Assembly (NCBI GenBank): GCA_027924585.1
Contig: BSBM01000076.1
Span: forward strand, 5,842,501-5,906,500
Source of the DNA: Larix kaempferi
Lineage: Eukaryota; Streptophyta; Pinopsida; Pinales; Pinaceae
DNA: 64,000 nt
Direction of reading: 5' to 3'
The position numbers and the translations under genes are program-made. Under the pieces are notes generated by a model that was not told the DNA's origin, searched no databases, and saw nothing but the letters and a program-made list of their open reading frames with translations. Positions 49,503 through 61,986 of the stretch are shown here, in pieces. Each line of letters opens with the position of its first letter. Position 1 is the first letter of the stretch.

Positions 49503-49965
49503 CCAATTGATTGATTCACTGCTTTCATGCAAATATTTTCATAATATTCCCTTCCCCTTTTCTTGCAACAACGTAAAATATTAAATCCTGATGGCCCAAC
49601 AAATGTTTCATCTTTAATTTGACTGGGTGGTAACATCAATATGTTTGATACGCTTGATCAACTCTGGATCAGACGGGCATGGATAGGGAAGGCCTACCAT
49701 TACCACACACCGACCCATTCCATCGCTAAAATTGATTCCTTCCCAAATTTTTCCGCCTACTACTGCCAGAAGAACAACACCTTGTCCTAGTCTATCTTCT
49801 TTTGTGCTCTTCATGGAAGAGGACAATATGGTCGCCTTGTATTCTTGTAGAGTAACTCCATAGCTCCATTATTCCTAGGTTCTCGAAATACATGTTTCTT
49901 CTTTTCAAGGGTGGCCAGGATCCCATATTTTTTCCATGCAGCATAGATTTGGCTCTCATACCTTT
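49503..49965 (-). pseudogene. CHL1/DDX11-like Fe-S DNA helicase fragment, frameshifted
   Basis: Minus-strand frames read, in order, an AAWKKYGILATLEKKKHVFR block with REP following, then (after a frameshift near 49858) [32 protein letters not shown] and [12 protein letters not shown]. After a second frameshift near 49625 they read ILRCCKKRGREYYENICMKA and VNQSIG. These are helicase motifs V to VI of the XPD/RAD3-like family. The GLPYP block and EYYEN.CMKAVNQSIG most resemble DDX11/CHL1, which acts in sister-chromatid cohesion and DNA repair. Normally SEGINFSD is found, and here the Ser is Trp. The sequence ends at 49503 in a GTATGTT splice donor, so an intron border was carried along: this is not a retrocopy. 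It represents a small part of a protein of roughly a thousand residues. Confidence 0.85.
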
Positions 49966-50279
49966 GCTTCGACGATTTCGCTTCAACTAACGCCGGAGAA
50001 ATACCTGTAAATTCTTTACATTTTTCTCCATATCACTTGCTAAGAGAAGGTCTTAAGGCCATTATTTCTAAGAATTTATTTGAATCTTTTCCCAATCCTG
50101 CTTTCATTATAATTGTATGACTTCAAAATATCTAGAATACATCCTGAATTTCTCTTGTTCCGTGTCCCTTGGCTTGAACTATCCAAAAATCCCCAAGGAT
50201 TCTATTTGTTTAATTTTATAACCAACTTAGCTAACTTCCTTTCTCTCTTTTGAAAAACTGGCATTCTATAAATTGTGGC

Positions 50280-51430
50280 CAGAGCTATGTTTTGATATAT
50301 AATTTGGAAGGAGGGTATACCTTTTTTTTTCAAAGAGCAATGGATTTCTCACTAGCCACACTCCATATTGTCAAAAAGGGCACATCATGCCATTCCTTTA
50401 ATTTTCTCTTGCATCACTAATGCCTGAGACATTTTCAACTCCTATCACCCACCCAACCATGCTTCACAGTTGTTATCTTCTCAATCTCTATCTAAATTTG
50501 TTTAGCATATGAGCATTTAATGGGCATATGGGATATTGTTTCTTCATTTTCTCTGCAAAAATACGTATTCCAGGCACCTGTCTATCTCTTTTTTTGCATT
50601 ATTTCCCAAGTTAGAACTTTATTCATTATCGCTAACACATTATGGTTTTGTTCAGTGTTTTTACCTTCCAAAGCTTTTTCCACCACCAGGATGTATTTTT
50701 TGGCTCAAAGAGAAGTTGGCTTGGTATCCCAATCTTGTTGAATAATATCCTAGAGTTTGATTTTTTACCAAACAATTGTATCTTCCTCCTCTCTAATCCT
50801 TACATGGCCTCTTTGCAACCTATCTACATAAGCATTCCACACTATTGCATCTTCCTCTTCTATTCCCAAACTGTTTGTCGTAAATCCGTATTCCTATGAT
50901 ATGCCATTTGATTGAGAATGGAAATACTCTTATCTTGTACATTCTCTCTCAGTCCTTAAGAAAACATGTGTTCATTCCTGTAGCCTACCCAAGGGTGTGT
51001 ACCAACCCTCACTCACTCCCTAGACCCTACCTTCCATACCAACCAGTTTCCAATCAAAGGGAAAGATTGTACTAATGCCTTCCATTTTGGACACGTTTTT
51101 TTTAAACTTCCTCTCACTCCTTATATAGTCTATTTTTTACCTTGGAATTATGTACTTTTGTACTATAATATGATAATATATTTCCATAGACTTTCCTGAG
51201 AGTAAACTCTCCATAAAATTTTTGCTACCAAAGATTTCCCAAAATAGTATATGTTCTTCAATCATCACCCACCTTCCTCTTTTTGGCTTGGGAATTGTTT
51301 TCCACTTAACCAATGGCGTCACCTTAATTTATTTCTTCTTTGTCTATGGAAATCTGAAAACATTCTTTTGGATAAAAAATTTACATCTCTAAATATTGGA
51401 TTCCTCTCTGTCTAGATTTAAGATGGACCT
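50280..51430 (-). mobile_element. LINE RT thumb and zf-RVT fragment, decayed
   Basis: The minus strand reads LVKWKTIPKPKRG then WVMIEEHILFWEIFGSKNFM (the W..I..PK..GGLG......N.AL..K..WR block of plant LINE RT) at 51322-51137. A degraded linker follows. A zf-RVT segment lies at about 50710-50480 (WWWKKLWKVKTLNKTIM, a LTWEIMQKK block and a C..C...NEETISHM...C-like ligand set split between frames). Frameshifts occur every 50-100 bases. It is in the opposite orientation to the LINE interrupted at 40571/48572, so the two are separate insertions. Confidence 0.7.
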
Positions 51431-54400
51431 ATGCTGGTAATGAAAAAATCCTCACAACAGGTGAAAATTTCCAAAGAAACTTTCTGAACGAATCTCCTCA
51501 AAGCATAAATTAAACTTGCACAAGATGACAACTCAATCACAACTTATTTGACAATTTTAGAACAAATGAGCACCATCTTTCAATATTTAGCAAAATAGAT
51601 ACCGACCAACAACTGTACAACAAGTGAGCACCATTGAGACCATCTTTCATAATTTAGCAAAATAGACACCCTTCGGCTGCAACTGATTAGCCAACAGGTT
51701 CTGTCATATCAGGTGAGACACATCAGGTTCATTCATAAGCCTAAATTGAGTGGTGGTGCTTCATTACGTTGATGCGATGTATTCCACAAATATATCTACA
51801 ATGCCCAAAATCATATCCAGAATAATTTCAATGATTGGAAAGTTTGACCCCCTGAAACATACCCCAATAAGTTAATGGATTTATAATTGTTTAGTTAATG
51901 GGTTTATAATTGTTTGTTGGTCACGACTCCAATTGAATTTTGATCTCTGTATCTTAGTGTTTAGCCAACGGGGTGCTTTGTGTATCTTAGTGTTTAGCCA
52001 ACATTGTTCTCTTTGTATCTCATCATCTCATTGTTGACTAAGGACAGAGAGAGTTCTGCATATTGTTATGTGTATCATCTTCCATATATCATTTGAACCT
52101 TCTAATTCAGACTCAGTGAAAAATTGGTTTCTGTTAATGTTTTGGTTTTTTCAGATCATTCAAATCATACACGATGGTGCAAAAATGGACATTGCGCATC
52201 GACATGTCCTTCTATCCCAACCCAGGACATGCAATAATTGCTTGTGCCCTATATAAGAAGGCTCACCCTAAGTTTCCAAGTTCAAAACCCCATACCATTC
52301 GTCTTTACCTTAAAAAAAAATCTAACCTTCCATGGTAATCACTCCACTTTCATAGAAAGGCCGAAATAAAGCATGAATCTAATAACTATGCCATTCGATA
52401 AAGTAGTTCACCAAGGTGAATGAAAACAATATTATTAAACATTAACATTTCAATATTATTCGTCACGGGCACAAAGATACCTCAAATTATGTGGATTGCA
52501 CTCTAATCTATATATTCAATGCTTCTACAAAACATGGAGAGATAAAGTGGGTAAATATTGTTGGGAGTGACAGATAAAGTGGGTAAATTTTCTATTGTTC
52601 CTATCCACATTTTCTAGTATTCCTGGGAATTCATATGTTTTAGTCTCATCTTAGTGGTTTATATTTGTTGGGTTGGTTCATGTTTGTTTGTTTCCATCTG
52701 TTTGTCACCCAAGGTTTTTATTGCTTTTGATAACTCTTCCCAACTACCAATAACCTTGGGCCATGGGGATCACTTGGGCCATTTTCTTGAAATCATTGGA
52801 TGCATAATGTCCCTGTGCAGAGATCATACTTGGGAACACTTGCATGCGACTTGAGGGATTGACCTGCTATTGATTGATGAAAGTGAAAATCTTCACAAAC
52901 ACAAACATAAATAATATCATGATTACATAAAAAAATTATGATTTTATTATCTCCATCTAAATACATTCTATTTCTTGATAGATAGACAAAATAAGGATTT
53001 GTGTCAAATAATTGAGATAGTATGATGCCTTCTTTTTTACATTAGACAATATGATACTTGGTATATACAGTCATTGTATATTTAGGGTTATTTGAATATC
53101 CTTTACTTGATATCTATGTCTCTCTTAGTAAATATTGGGTAAATATTGATCATATGTTTAGTGGAGCAACATCCAAAATTTGTAGTTTGTATTATAAAGT
53201 GCATATCCAAGATAATTTCGTGCAGTCCTAATTGAGTTAGAGAGGTTGAAATATCCTCAAGTAGTTCCCCAAAGTTTTTTTTGCTAACTAAATTGTGTCT
53301 ATCTATGTCATCCTTGTAAGCAATTGTTTTACCACTTTGTCTCTTACAACCAACATAGATGTAGCAAGTTTTGCAAGCTGGTTCAATTTCATGAATATAC
53401 AAAGAATGCATTGGATCTAGGTCCTGAAATAATCTATAGATCCTCGCCTCTCCCATTTAGGTATGCATTTCCAATCTATTTCACAATGTCTTTTCTAGAA
53501 TAAATTAGGCCAAGGAAATATTGCTAACAAAATGGTCCCTCAATCTGTCCGCAATATTATCGAATAAGGTGTTCCAGTCCTTGAGTTCTATTGACATTGA
53601 TGCAATCTGCTCTAGGGTTGTTAGAGTTTCCTTGCATGTGCCTTTTCAATTTCCAGTTTGTTGTTCCAAAACACTGAGACAATAAGTGGTGTAACTTCAT
53701 CAACATGGGTCAATGCATTTCCCAAAAAGGCCAGCTATTAAGCATGTGTTTTTGTCCATGTCAAATTGGGCGCATCCCTAATTTCCATGCTATAGTTGTC
53801 TATCAACTATTGACATATTTTTTCCAACATAAAATATAACATGACATAATTATAAACCAACATCAATGAATATATATGAGTAATAATCATTTTATGTTCT
53901 TCTTGCTTTGTTTTGCATAGTGGGCCTTTCAGATTTGCTTTAAAAAAACATATACTTTTCCAGAAACAACATGACCAGTAATGAAGATTGAATTACTAAC
54001 TTAAACTATTTGGGAACTTGCAAAAACCCATAACACAACCATCACTTTGGGAACTTGAACCAAGTTAGAAACAATGGCTTCCACAACATAAGGCCCCGTT
54101 GAATGTTGGTGTAGAGAAAGATGCAGTATTTTGAGGAAGAAAGAGATAAAATATTATGTAGGAAGATTCAACCAAAACACAATGTGAATAAATGAAGCAT
54201 ACATAATTGTTCCTTCTAAATATAAATAGCTTAACTGCTGTTTATACAAATTCTGAATGCATAACTATATACAAATTATGAATACATTAACTGATGTTTA
54301 TTGTACTAAACTGGTGTTTTTTTAATTAACAATGAGGATGTTTGAAAAATAATTGCTTACACAGTGTGAATCACATTAAATCATGTACACATTTCATTAA

Positions 54401-54950
54401 TGAATGATTCAATACATAGAATCATGAATTTAAGTAGTCCTCAATTCTTCCCTTCGTCCCTTTATTTTTCTTGACCTCGGTTCACCCTGCTAGTGAGGGA
54501 TCTTCTGCTACCATTTGCAAATCTTCTCAAGAGGGACCAAAATTCTTTTGTATGTAATGAAACAGTCTAGAGGTTTGTGCATGGAAACATCCACCCAGCT
54601 AGTACTGAAACAACGTACTCCGTTTTAATATCCGTGCAACAACTTCAAAGACATTAACTATACAGATCATTGTCACAAGCCTTAATCCCTTCTCAATATT
54701 AATGGAATCTTCCTTCATAAAAAATTGCATGGATCATTGGTCATCATTAAAGCTGAAGCCCTTGCATGGCTGGTTTCTCACAGTAGAATATGATGCCCCT
54801 CCCCTTGGTATATAGTCACCTAGAAACGTGTCGTGAGTCAGCACAATGGAAAGACTAATACAACATCCAACACACCAATAAAGGAAAATGCAAAGCAAAT
54901 ATATCACAATTGCCATGAAAGAGTTTAAACCTTGGAAATCACCTTCTCTA
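51430..54950. other. Unassigned DNA, no recognised gene
   Basis: Moderately AT-rich with small duplications (tgtatcttagtgtttagcca twice near 51950-51990; gcaccat...catctttca..atttagcaaa twice near 51570-51660). Apart from the 117-codon frame at 53103-53456, no candidate gene was seen. Confidence 0.45.
53103..53456 (-). CDS. Uncharacterised 117-codon open frame, doubtful
   Basis: The longest clean minus-strand frame in the unassigned stretch. It encodes a mixed-composition peptide with five cysteines (including CKTCYIYVGC) and an acidic/leucine helix-like middle (FGELLEDISTSLTQLGLHEI). An in-frame stop lies directly before its ATG, so this would be a complete short protein or an exon. I recognise no family. 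Frames of this length occur by chance in 64 kb, so confidence is low. Confidence 0.2.
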   Translation of the reverse strand: MGEARIYRLFQDLDPMHSLYIHEIEPACKTCYIYVGCKRQSGKTIAYKDDIDRHNLVSKKNFGELLEDISTSLTQLGLHEIILDMHFIIQTTNFGCCSTKHMINIYPIFTKRDIDIK

Positions 54951-57660
54951 TAGTTGGGCATTAAATGAACTAAAATCTCAGCTGAAAGAATTAATTGATA
55001 AGAACTACATAAGGCCAAGTGTGTCTCCTTGGGGAGCACCAATTATCTTTGTTAAAAAGAAGGACGGTACTCTGCGACTATGCATAGATTATTGTCAAAT
55101 TAATAAAATGACTATTAAAAATCGATATCCCTTGCCTCGCATTGACGATCTATTCGATAAGGTACACAGACAGAGATATTCACTAAAATTAACTTAAGGT
55201 ATGGATATCATCAAGTTAGAATAAAGGATGCAGACATTTTCAAAACTGCTTTTAGAACTTGTTATGGGCACTACGAGTTCATAGTTATGCCTTTTGGGCT
55301 AACTAACGCACCGACAGTCTTCATGTGTTTAATGAATAACGTTCTGCATAAGTACCTAGATAAGTTTGTAATTGTGTTCATTGATGATATTCTAATTTAT
55401 TAAAAAACTAAAGAAGAGCACGACGAACACTTAAGAATAATTCTGCAAGTTTTAAGAGAACATCAACTTTATGCTAAGTTCAGTAAATGTTACTTTTATA
55501 AAGATAAAATACAGTACTTAGGTCACATAATATCTAAAGACGGAATTTCTGTCGACCCGGATAAAATAAGAGCAATTAACTAGTGGCCTGTCCCTAAAGA
55601 CGTAACTGATGTATAGTCATTTATGGGAGTAACAGGTTACTACAGAAATTTTATTGAAGTATTCTCTAGAATTGCAAATCCCATAACTTCTTTGCAGAAG
55701 AAGGGAAAGAAATTCGCCAGGGATAAAAAAATGCGAAGAAAGTTTTAAGAAGTTAAAAGAGTTACTAACAACAACACCTATATTAAAAATTGTTGATCCT
55801 AATAAAGACTTCGTTGTATGCATTAATGCATGCAATGATGGACTTGGTGGGGTCTTAACTCAAGAAGGTCATGTTATTGCTTGTCAGTCAAGGAAGTTAA
55901 AAATCCACAAAAAGAACTATGCAACTTATGATCTAGAGCTGGCAACAGTGATACATGCACTAAAAATGTGGCGCCATCACTTGATTGGAAGAAATTTTAC
56001 ACTAATTACAGATAATAAAGGCTTAAAATACTTGTTGGATGAAACAAATCTTAACGCAAGGCAAGCTAGGTGGCTAGCTTTCCTTAGCGAGTACGATTTC
56101 GAGATTCAACGCATTAAGGGTAAAGAAAACAAAGTTGCTGATGCCTTGAGAAGAAATGCCAAATTAAGTTTTGTGGCAGCAATCAACACATTTAAGACAT
56201 ATCTAGAAAATCAGATTGAAGAAGGAATTAAGCAAGATGAAAATTATAAAAAATTGCATGATAAAGTTTCTAAAAATTTATCTGAAAATTTAATAACAGA
56301 TTACAACATTTATGAAAAGGGGTTAATGACTTATAAAAACATAATTTATGTACCTAATGTGTCAAAAGTTAAACTTATGATTTTGGATGAAGTTCATAAA
56401 AGTCCTTATTCAGGACACCCTGCTTATCAGAAAATGATAACTATGTTAAGAAAGGATTATTTTTGGCCCAACATGAAGAATGAATTGGATGAATACATAG
56501 CTAGGTGTTTTGAATGTCAGACAATTAAGGATAAAAATCAACACCCAACTGGCCTATTGCAACCATTGCCAATTCTGGAATGGAAATGAGAAATTATAAG
56601 TATTGATTTTATAGCAGGTTTACCTAAGAATCAGAAAAAGAATGACTCGATAATGGTGGTTGTGGATAAACTTAGTAAATATGCTCATTTTATTCCTATT
56701 AAGACTACTTTTAAAGCTGCTAACATTGCAGATGTGTTTATGAAGCAAATCTTCCGCTTACATGGAATTTCAAAGGTAATTATTTCTGATCGAGAATACA
56801 AGTTTACTGGAAATTTATGGACAACATTGTTTAAGGGTCTAAATACTAAATTAAATTTTAGTACTTATTTCCATCCATAAACTGACGGACAGACTGAAAG
56901 GGTTAATTAGATTTTAGAAGACATGTTAAGAATGTATGTTAAAGATCATCCAACTATTTGGGAAGTTTATTTGCATTTAGCTGAATTTGCTTACAATAAC
57001 CATTATCAAGCATCTGCTAGACATAGTCCATTTGAGATTTTGTATGGAAGGAAATGTAGTACTCCTATTTCTTAGGATAACCCTGTCGATATATTAATGC
57101 TAGGACCGGATTTGTTAAGAGAGATGGAGCTAACCGTGAAACAGGTACAAGGCAATTTAAAAGTTGCACAAGATAGGAAAAAAAGTTAGGCAGATATGAA
57201 ACGAACTGAAAGAGAATTTCAGGTTGGAGATCATGTCTTTGTAAAGGTAAAACCCAAGAAAATTTCTTTTAAGCTTGGGAGTTGTGCTAAACTGGCACCA
57301 AGGTATTGTGGACCATTCAAAGTCCTATCAAGGATTGGACCAGTTGCAAATCATTTGGATCTACCATCTAATTTAAGAATCCATAATGTTTTTCACATTT
57401 ATGTTTTAAAGAAGTATGTGCACGATGCTACTCATGTGCTGAATTGGAATGACATACAGGTGGAACCCGAAGGAGATTTTCAGGTGGAACCGGACTATAT
57501 TCTCGACAGGAGGGAAATTATGCTCTGGAATCATACCATAGGGCAGGTAAAGGTGCAATGGAAGCACCTTAGCACTGGTGAAGCTACCTGGGAATTGGAA
57601 AGTAAAATGCGGGCATCATATCCAATTATGTTCCAGGGAGGCTCTGATGAAGAATAATAA
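54950..57660 (+). mobile_element. 5'-truncated Ty3/gypsy chromovirus pol, with stops
   Basis: Starts at the RT N-terminus ([35 protein letters not shown]) and runs through RT ([17 protein letters not shown]), RNase H (TDNKGLKYLL, ADAL), integrase and chromodomain. Integrase retains the HHCC finger (H-x6-H near 56394, CFEC at 56509). Its catalytic residues are Asp in SIDFIAGLP, Asp in IISDREYKF and Glu in TDGQTERVN. The C-terminus has the GPFKVL module, IHNVFHIYVLKK, and a chromodomain from YILDRREIML to ATWELE..MR. About nine in-frame stops and a frameshift near 55190 inactivate it. Gag, protease and the 5' LTR are absent. Confidence 0.9.
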
Positions 57661-57682
57661 ACATCGAGGACGATGTTGAGCT

Positions 57683-57696
57683 TAAGTGGGGGTATT
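57683..57696 (+). promoter_or_regulatory. Polypurine tract (second-strand primer site)
   Basis: aagtgggggtat lies directly before TGTAACATACC, the first bases of the 3' LTR, 22 bp after the pol stop. Confidence 0.7.
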
Positions 57697-58652
57697 TGTA
57701 ACATACCATTTGTTGAAACATTTTATGTTTGAAAAAAACATTATCTTAAATTTTATTGTAAAGTTTTATATTTGGCCAAGTGGCCAAGGATGACTGTAAT
57801 TGTACAATATTATTATTTAATAAAATAAAATAGGAGACAATCACCCAAAGAGACTGTTGAAAGAGTGTTTATTGACCCACTAGGTGGAATGGAATCTGGG
57901 GCAGAAGGAAATGGACAAGTGGAAGCATCAGGAACTCAGTAACTAGCTGCTGTTATGGGACAACTCCCTTTATTTGTGGTCAAAGTTCCCTGAAAGATGG
58001 GACTGGAGCTTAAGGCTCATTTATTTGGAAACTGACCACTAAAAGACCTAGGCTTCTTTATAAGCCATCGAATTTGAGCAGAGGCTCACACTTTTTTTGA
58101 CGAGAAAGTTTACCTTGTGGTTCTGCTGTATGCACACAAGAGATTCGGTGAGGGGAAGCTATGTTTTGAGTTGTAGTGTAAGTCTGTTTCACTTCTGCTA
58201 AGTGCAGAGTTTACTGCTGAGTGCAAAGAGTTATTTTTAAGTGTATTGCAAGTCTCCATTGATTGCTGGAAGTACAACCTGAGTGCCTTGCTTCTACATA
58301 GAGTCTTCTAGCTAGTGGTTCAGTAAACAGACTCGGGGGTCCAATGGAGTAAGTGATATTGGTTGCTTCTTCTGGAGAAGGTTGGGAGGAACATGCCTCT
58401 TTGGGTGTTTTTCCACCCTATCTGCATTTGCAGGTTCTACTGTTATTTAATTTCCAAAGTAGTTATAATTTATTTTCTTAAAACTATTGATTTAGAATTT
58501 ATTAGTTGAATGTTGATAGTTATCATCATGTAGAAGTAGATGTTTGATTTTCTGAACTGATTATGATTCTGTAAATTGTTGAATAAATTATATGAAATGA
58601 TATAATAGATTACTTCCCTGTATTTTTCCACGCACTGTTCTTGTGCCGTACA
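57697..58652 (+). mobile_element. 3' LTR of the chromovirus
   Basis: Starts TGTAACATACC after the polypurine tract and can be closed at GCCGTACA (58645-58652), giving 956 bp. It contains a TATA-like tttataag at 58057-58064, about 450 bp before a T/G-rich U5-like region, as expected for an LTR promoter. The left edge is firm. The right edge is inferred from the terminal CA only and could lie elsewhere. Confidence 0.6.
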
Positions 58653-59900
58653 CTAGTACATGGAAGGGTGTTTAAAAATAGATAGGAATAATGATATGCA
58701 ATAGAGAAAATGATTGAATAACTATCATAGATAGAATTCTGCCATGTTTCCTGTAATTTCTAGTCTGTCTACATTTTGTATTTAAATATCTTAGGTTGTT
58801 CAGTCATAGGAATATATAGCAACACTTATTCTATGCAGACATTATAATATTTTTTACATTCATAGCAACAGAAGTAAACATTTCCATATTTCTGCATAAA
58901 ACCTAGGTTTTAGTTATAGGTTAACTATTTCTTTACATTAGGTAAATAATATACATTCTCTTATCATTTCTTTACATTATAGTATCAAAACTTCAGAGTA
59001 GATTGTCATCAACCTTTTTGAATTAAAAATAGCTGTAGAAAATATCGAAATAAACATATCTAATATGTAGAACTGCTAGGACTTATTTTATCATTGATAT
59101 CATATATCAAACAAACACAGAAAACAACTTCTATTTTGGACGAATGTCCTAAGTCTCAAACCCTTGTTATTCTCAATTAATCTAAGCTAACTTTTTCTCA
59201 TCAAATCAAGATAGAAAGATAGAGCACGATTACATAAACCTTACAGATGCATGTCTTTCTCATTTCGAAACCCTTAAACATTTCTAAAACACCAAACACC
59301 TTACGACAGGGTTTCAAACAAGGATAATTACCCTTGATCAACATTAGTATTCACACAATCACGTTGTACAAGACTAATCTAAACACATAAACACACATCC
59401 GACCAAAACGAGAATAGATATATGGGACTAAGTCTCGACACTTAAGAAGATCAAACACATGGTCCTTCCGAAAAACAAGTTCAGGGTAGAAAAAAGAACA
59501 TTTTAGGTATTTAGTCATTACAACTATCAATAAAACTCAAACATATTATAAACATTCAAGAATAAGCTTTCGCCCTTATTATTGTTTTAACAAACATCTT
59601 TCACTTCAAACGCAGGTTGCCGAGAGTATTTCCTCTCAGGCACGGCTCTTTTAAAACACATTAAGTTTTTAAAACACATAACAGTTACCATATCTATCAT
59701 CCATTACTGCCGAGAGCTCTAAAAACTGTAACTTCCCATTACGCAGAAACCTAGTAACATCTGGAGTTTATAGTACATCGAAAAACAACAATTTGATGTC
59801 GAAAAACCTCAACAGTATTCCTAAAACAACATTCAACTTTCAAATACCATAACATCCTTTATTTCATCAAATGGCCAAGGGTCAAACCCTTCGCACGACT
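58653..59900. other. Unassigned DNA between two LTRs
   Basis: AT-rich with no recognisable coding sequence. Its right part may belong to the minus-strand LTR-like sequence. Confidence 0.4.
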
Positions 59901-61863
59901 GTTTACATTCAACAAATTTGTTACACAGTAAAACGCTGAGTCAATACCGAGGTAGGTCAAGGATTCAATCCTCCCTACACTTGCCATTTCGGCTTACAAC
60001 ATTGCAAATGGTGGCAATATGAACAGCCAGACCAGAAACCGAAACTTCGGCTAAAACTAAACAAACGACCAACAGTTGCCAAGTCAAAACCCACAGGAAA
60101 AGCACCGAGGCTTACCGGTTTTCAAGCATTTTTCACGTAGCTTCGAATATTGAAACCCAAAACCAAAGAGTACCTTCCATTGACACATAACGAGGTTAAA
60201 ATTTGAAGTATGAAACTCAAAAACAAACACAGAAAGCTGCCAACACTATAAACAAGCGTGAGTAGCAAGAAGGTAACATAAACATTACCTTTTAAGAGAA
60301 CCTTGTTTCTGAACCCGTTCACTCCTACATTCCGACAAGAACAAGAACCCATTACACCATATCAACTCAGTGAAGGAAGGACACAGCTCATATAGCTCAC
60401 TGTGCAAATATTTCGAGTTACAGGTCAAGGTATCGAACCCTGGAGAGGTGCCTCCAAAACATCCCTGTAAACCCTAAGAAATCACAGCCTGTCGGCCTCT
60501 CCAAACCCACTCCCCGCTAAATGAATGCTGAGTTATTGCTCACGTCGGGGTAAATCCCAAAGCAGTTAGGGTTAGCATCACTTTCAAGGAAATCATGTGA
60601 AGGCTGGCCACGGGAGATGCCACTAGACTATCCACTCACAAACACTTCAATGCACTTTATTAAACCATAGCTACCACAGTACGTAGAATCCTTCCAGCAT
60701 AACCATGCATCAGGGTTATTGCATGGCCTTTCCATATGGTTGAACATTACAAGATAAGTATAATATGATCATAAGGTTCCAAAGGTCAACACAATATCCA
60801 AAGTTTCTATGTATGACTTTCCATTTCAACATATCCTAGGTTCGGTCATCCATTATTGGCGACACTCACCACTATAATATAACATGGTTACACTATATTA
60901 AACCCAATTATCGTTGCATGTTGTCAACCCTTGTATAGGGTATAAAGACTATGAAATGCATATCAACAATATTATATAGTTATTATTACATCCTACATCA
61001 TATAAATCAATAGAAGAGATTTGCATATAGAATATAGTTCACAACTATGAACATTGGTTAAAACCCACAATAACACTATGCTTTCCATGTAGTGCCTAAA
61101 AATATAAAGATAGGCTTAGAAACTATAGTGAGAGCAATTAATTCTAGGATTGGATTCTTTTAAATTATATTTACAAACACATTTCTTGTAGGAAGAGTTA
61201 AATGCCTTTAGCCTGGAAGTCAAAGCTAAATACTTCCACTAGGACTTAATGTAATACAAGTACTCTAGAAATAAATACAAATGCCGAGGTTCGAACTATA
61301 ACTGAAAAGTACATAAACAACTTGTGTAATAGATGAAGAGACAACTGCAGTAGATCTCACCCTGAAATGTTTTCAAGTATTCTATTTTCTCTTTTTAAAA
61401 CTTGAAAGCTAACTGACGATAAATAGGACCTCCATATTCACTTTCGAAACACTATTTCTCTTACATGTGATCTGCGACGCAACGTTCAAATTCTTTAGCT
61501 AAATAGATAAGTAAGCCTCGAGGTGCCCTAGGACCCCTTCATCATCAACAAGCAAAGGAAATAGTTAGCACATTTAATGAATTCATCATCAGGTCTATAA
61601 AATATCAACAACTACATAAGAAAGCATGACTGAACTACGATGCATGAATTTAGGTAACAACATCCAACAATATTATACTTTAGCTATAAAAACATCACGT
61701 ATATTATGTAAAACATTATACAAACATAATCGATGCAACCTGTCTAAATACATTGTGACATCTTGTTAAACAAACAGACATTTATTATACTTCCGCATGA
61801 TAATTATAGCAATTAATGCTACTTTGACAAATTTTAAATTTTTGTGATTTTCGGGATGTTACA
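59900..61863 (-). mobile_element. LTR-like sequence on the minus strand, related to 15387
   Basis: On the minus strand it begins TGTAACATCCCGAAAATCAC at 61863, a common plant gypsy LTR start. It shares ordered blocks with the plus-strand sequence starting at 15387, namely the start, the gcacctcgaggcttacttat segment around 61520, and the gaggccgacaggctg..agggttta segment around 60480. No integrase or RT was found attached, so it could be a solo LTR. The inner end and the target duplication are not identified. Confidence 0.5.
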
Positions 61864-61986
61864 GAATAACATATAAATCACCTACAATAAAGAATGGACA
61901 AATGCACATTCTTCATGTAGCCAACATAGTGCACTCTAGTGTTGAACTCCACTCACTCTATCTTATCACCATCCTGATATTGGCAC

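Larger units (their letters stand above)
48573..49997. mobile_element. Pack-MULE-like segment carrying a helicase gene fragment
   Basis: At 48580-48617 lies a version of the Mutator-terminus motif seen at 13969 (tttgacgatttcacccgacg, then gtcgaagcgttagac). At 49966-49997 lies another (gcttcgacgatttcgcttca, then actaacgccgg). Read inward, ttagtcgaagcg and ttagttgaagcg form an inverted pair of roughly 20 bp with a few mismatches. Between them are a GC-rich segment (48620-49075) unlike the AT-rich surroundings and a CHL1-like helicase fragment beginning only a few bases inside the right motif. A 9-bp target duplication could not be confirmed, so limits are approximate. Confidence 0.5.
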
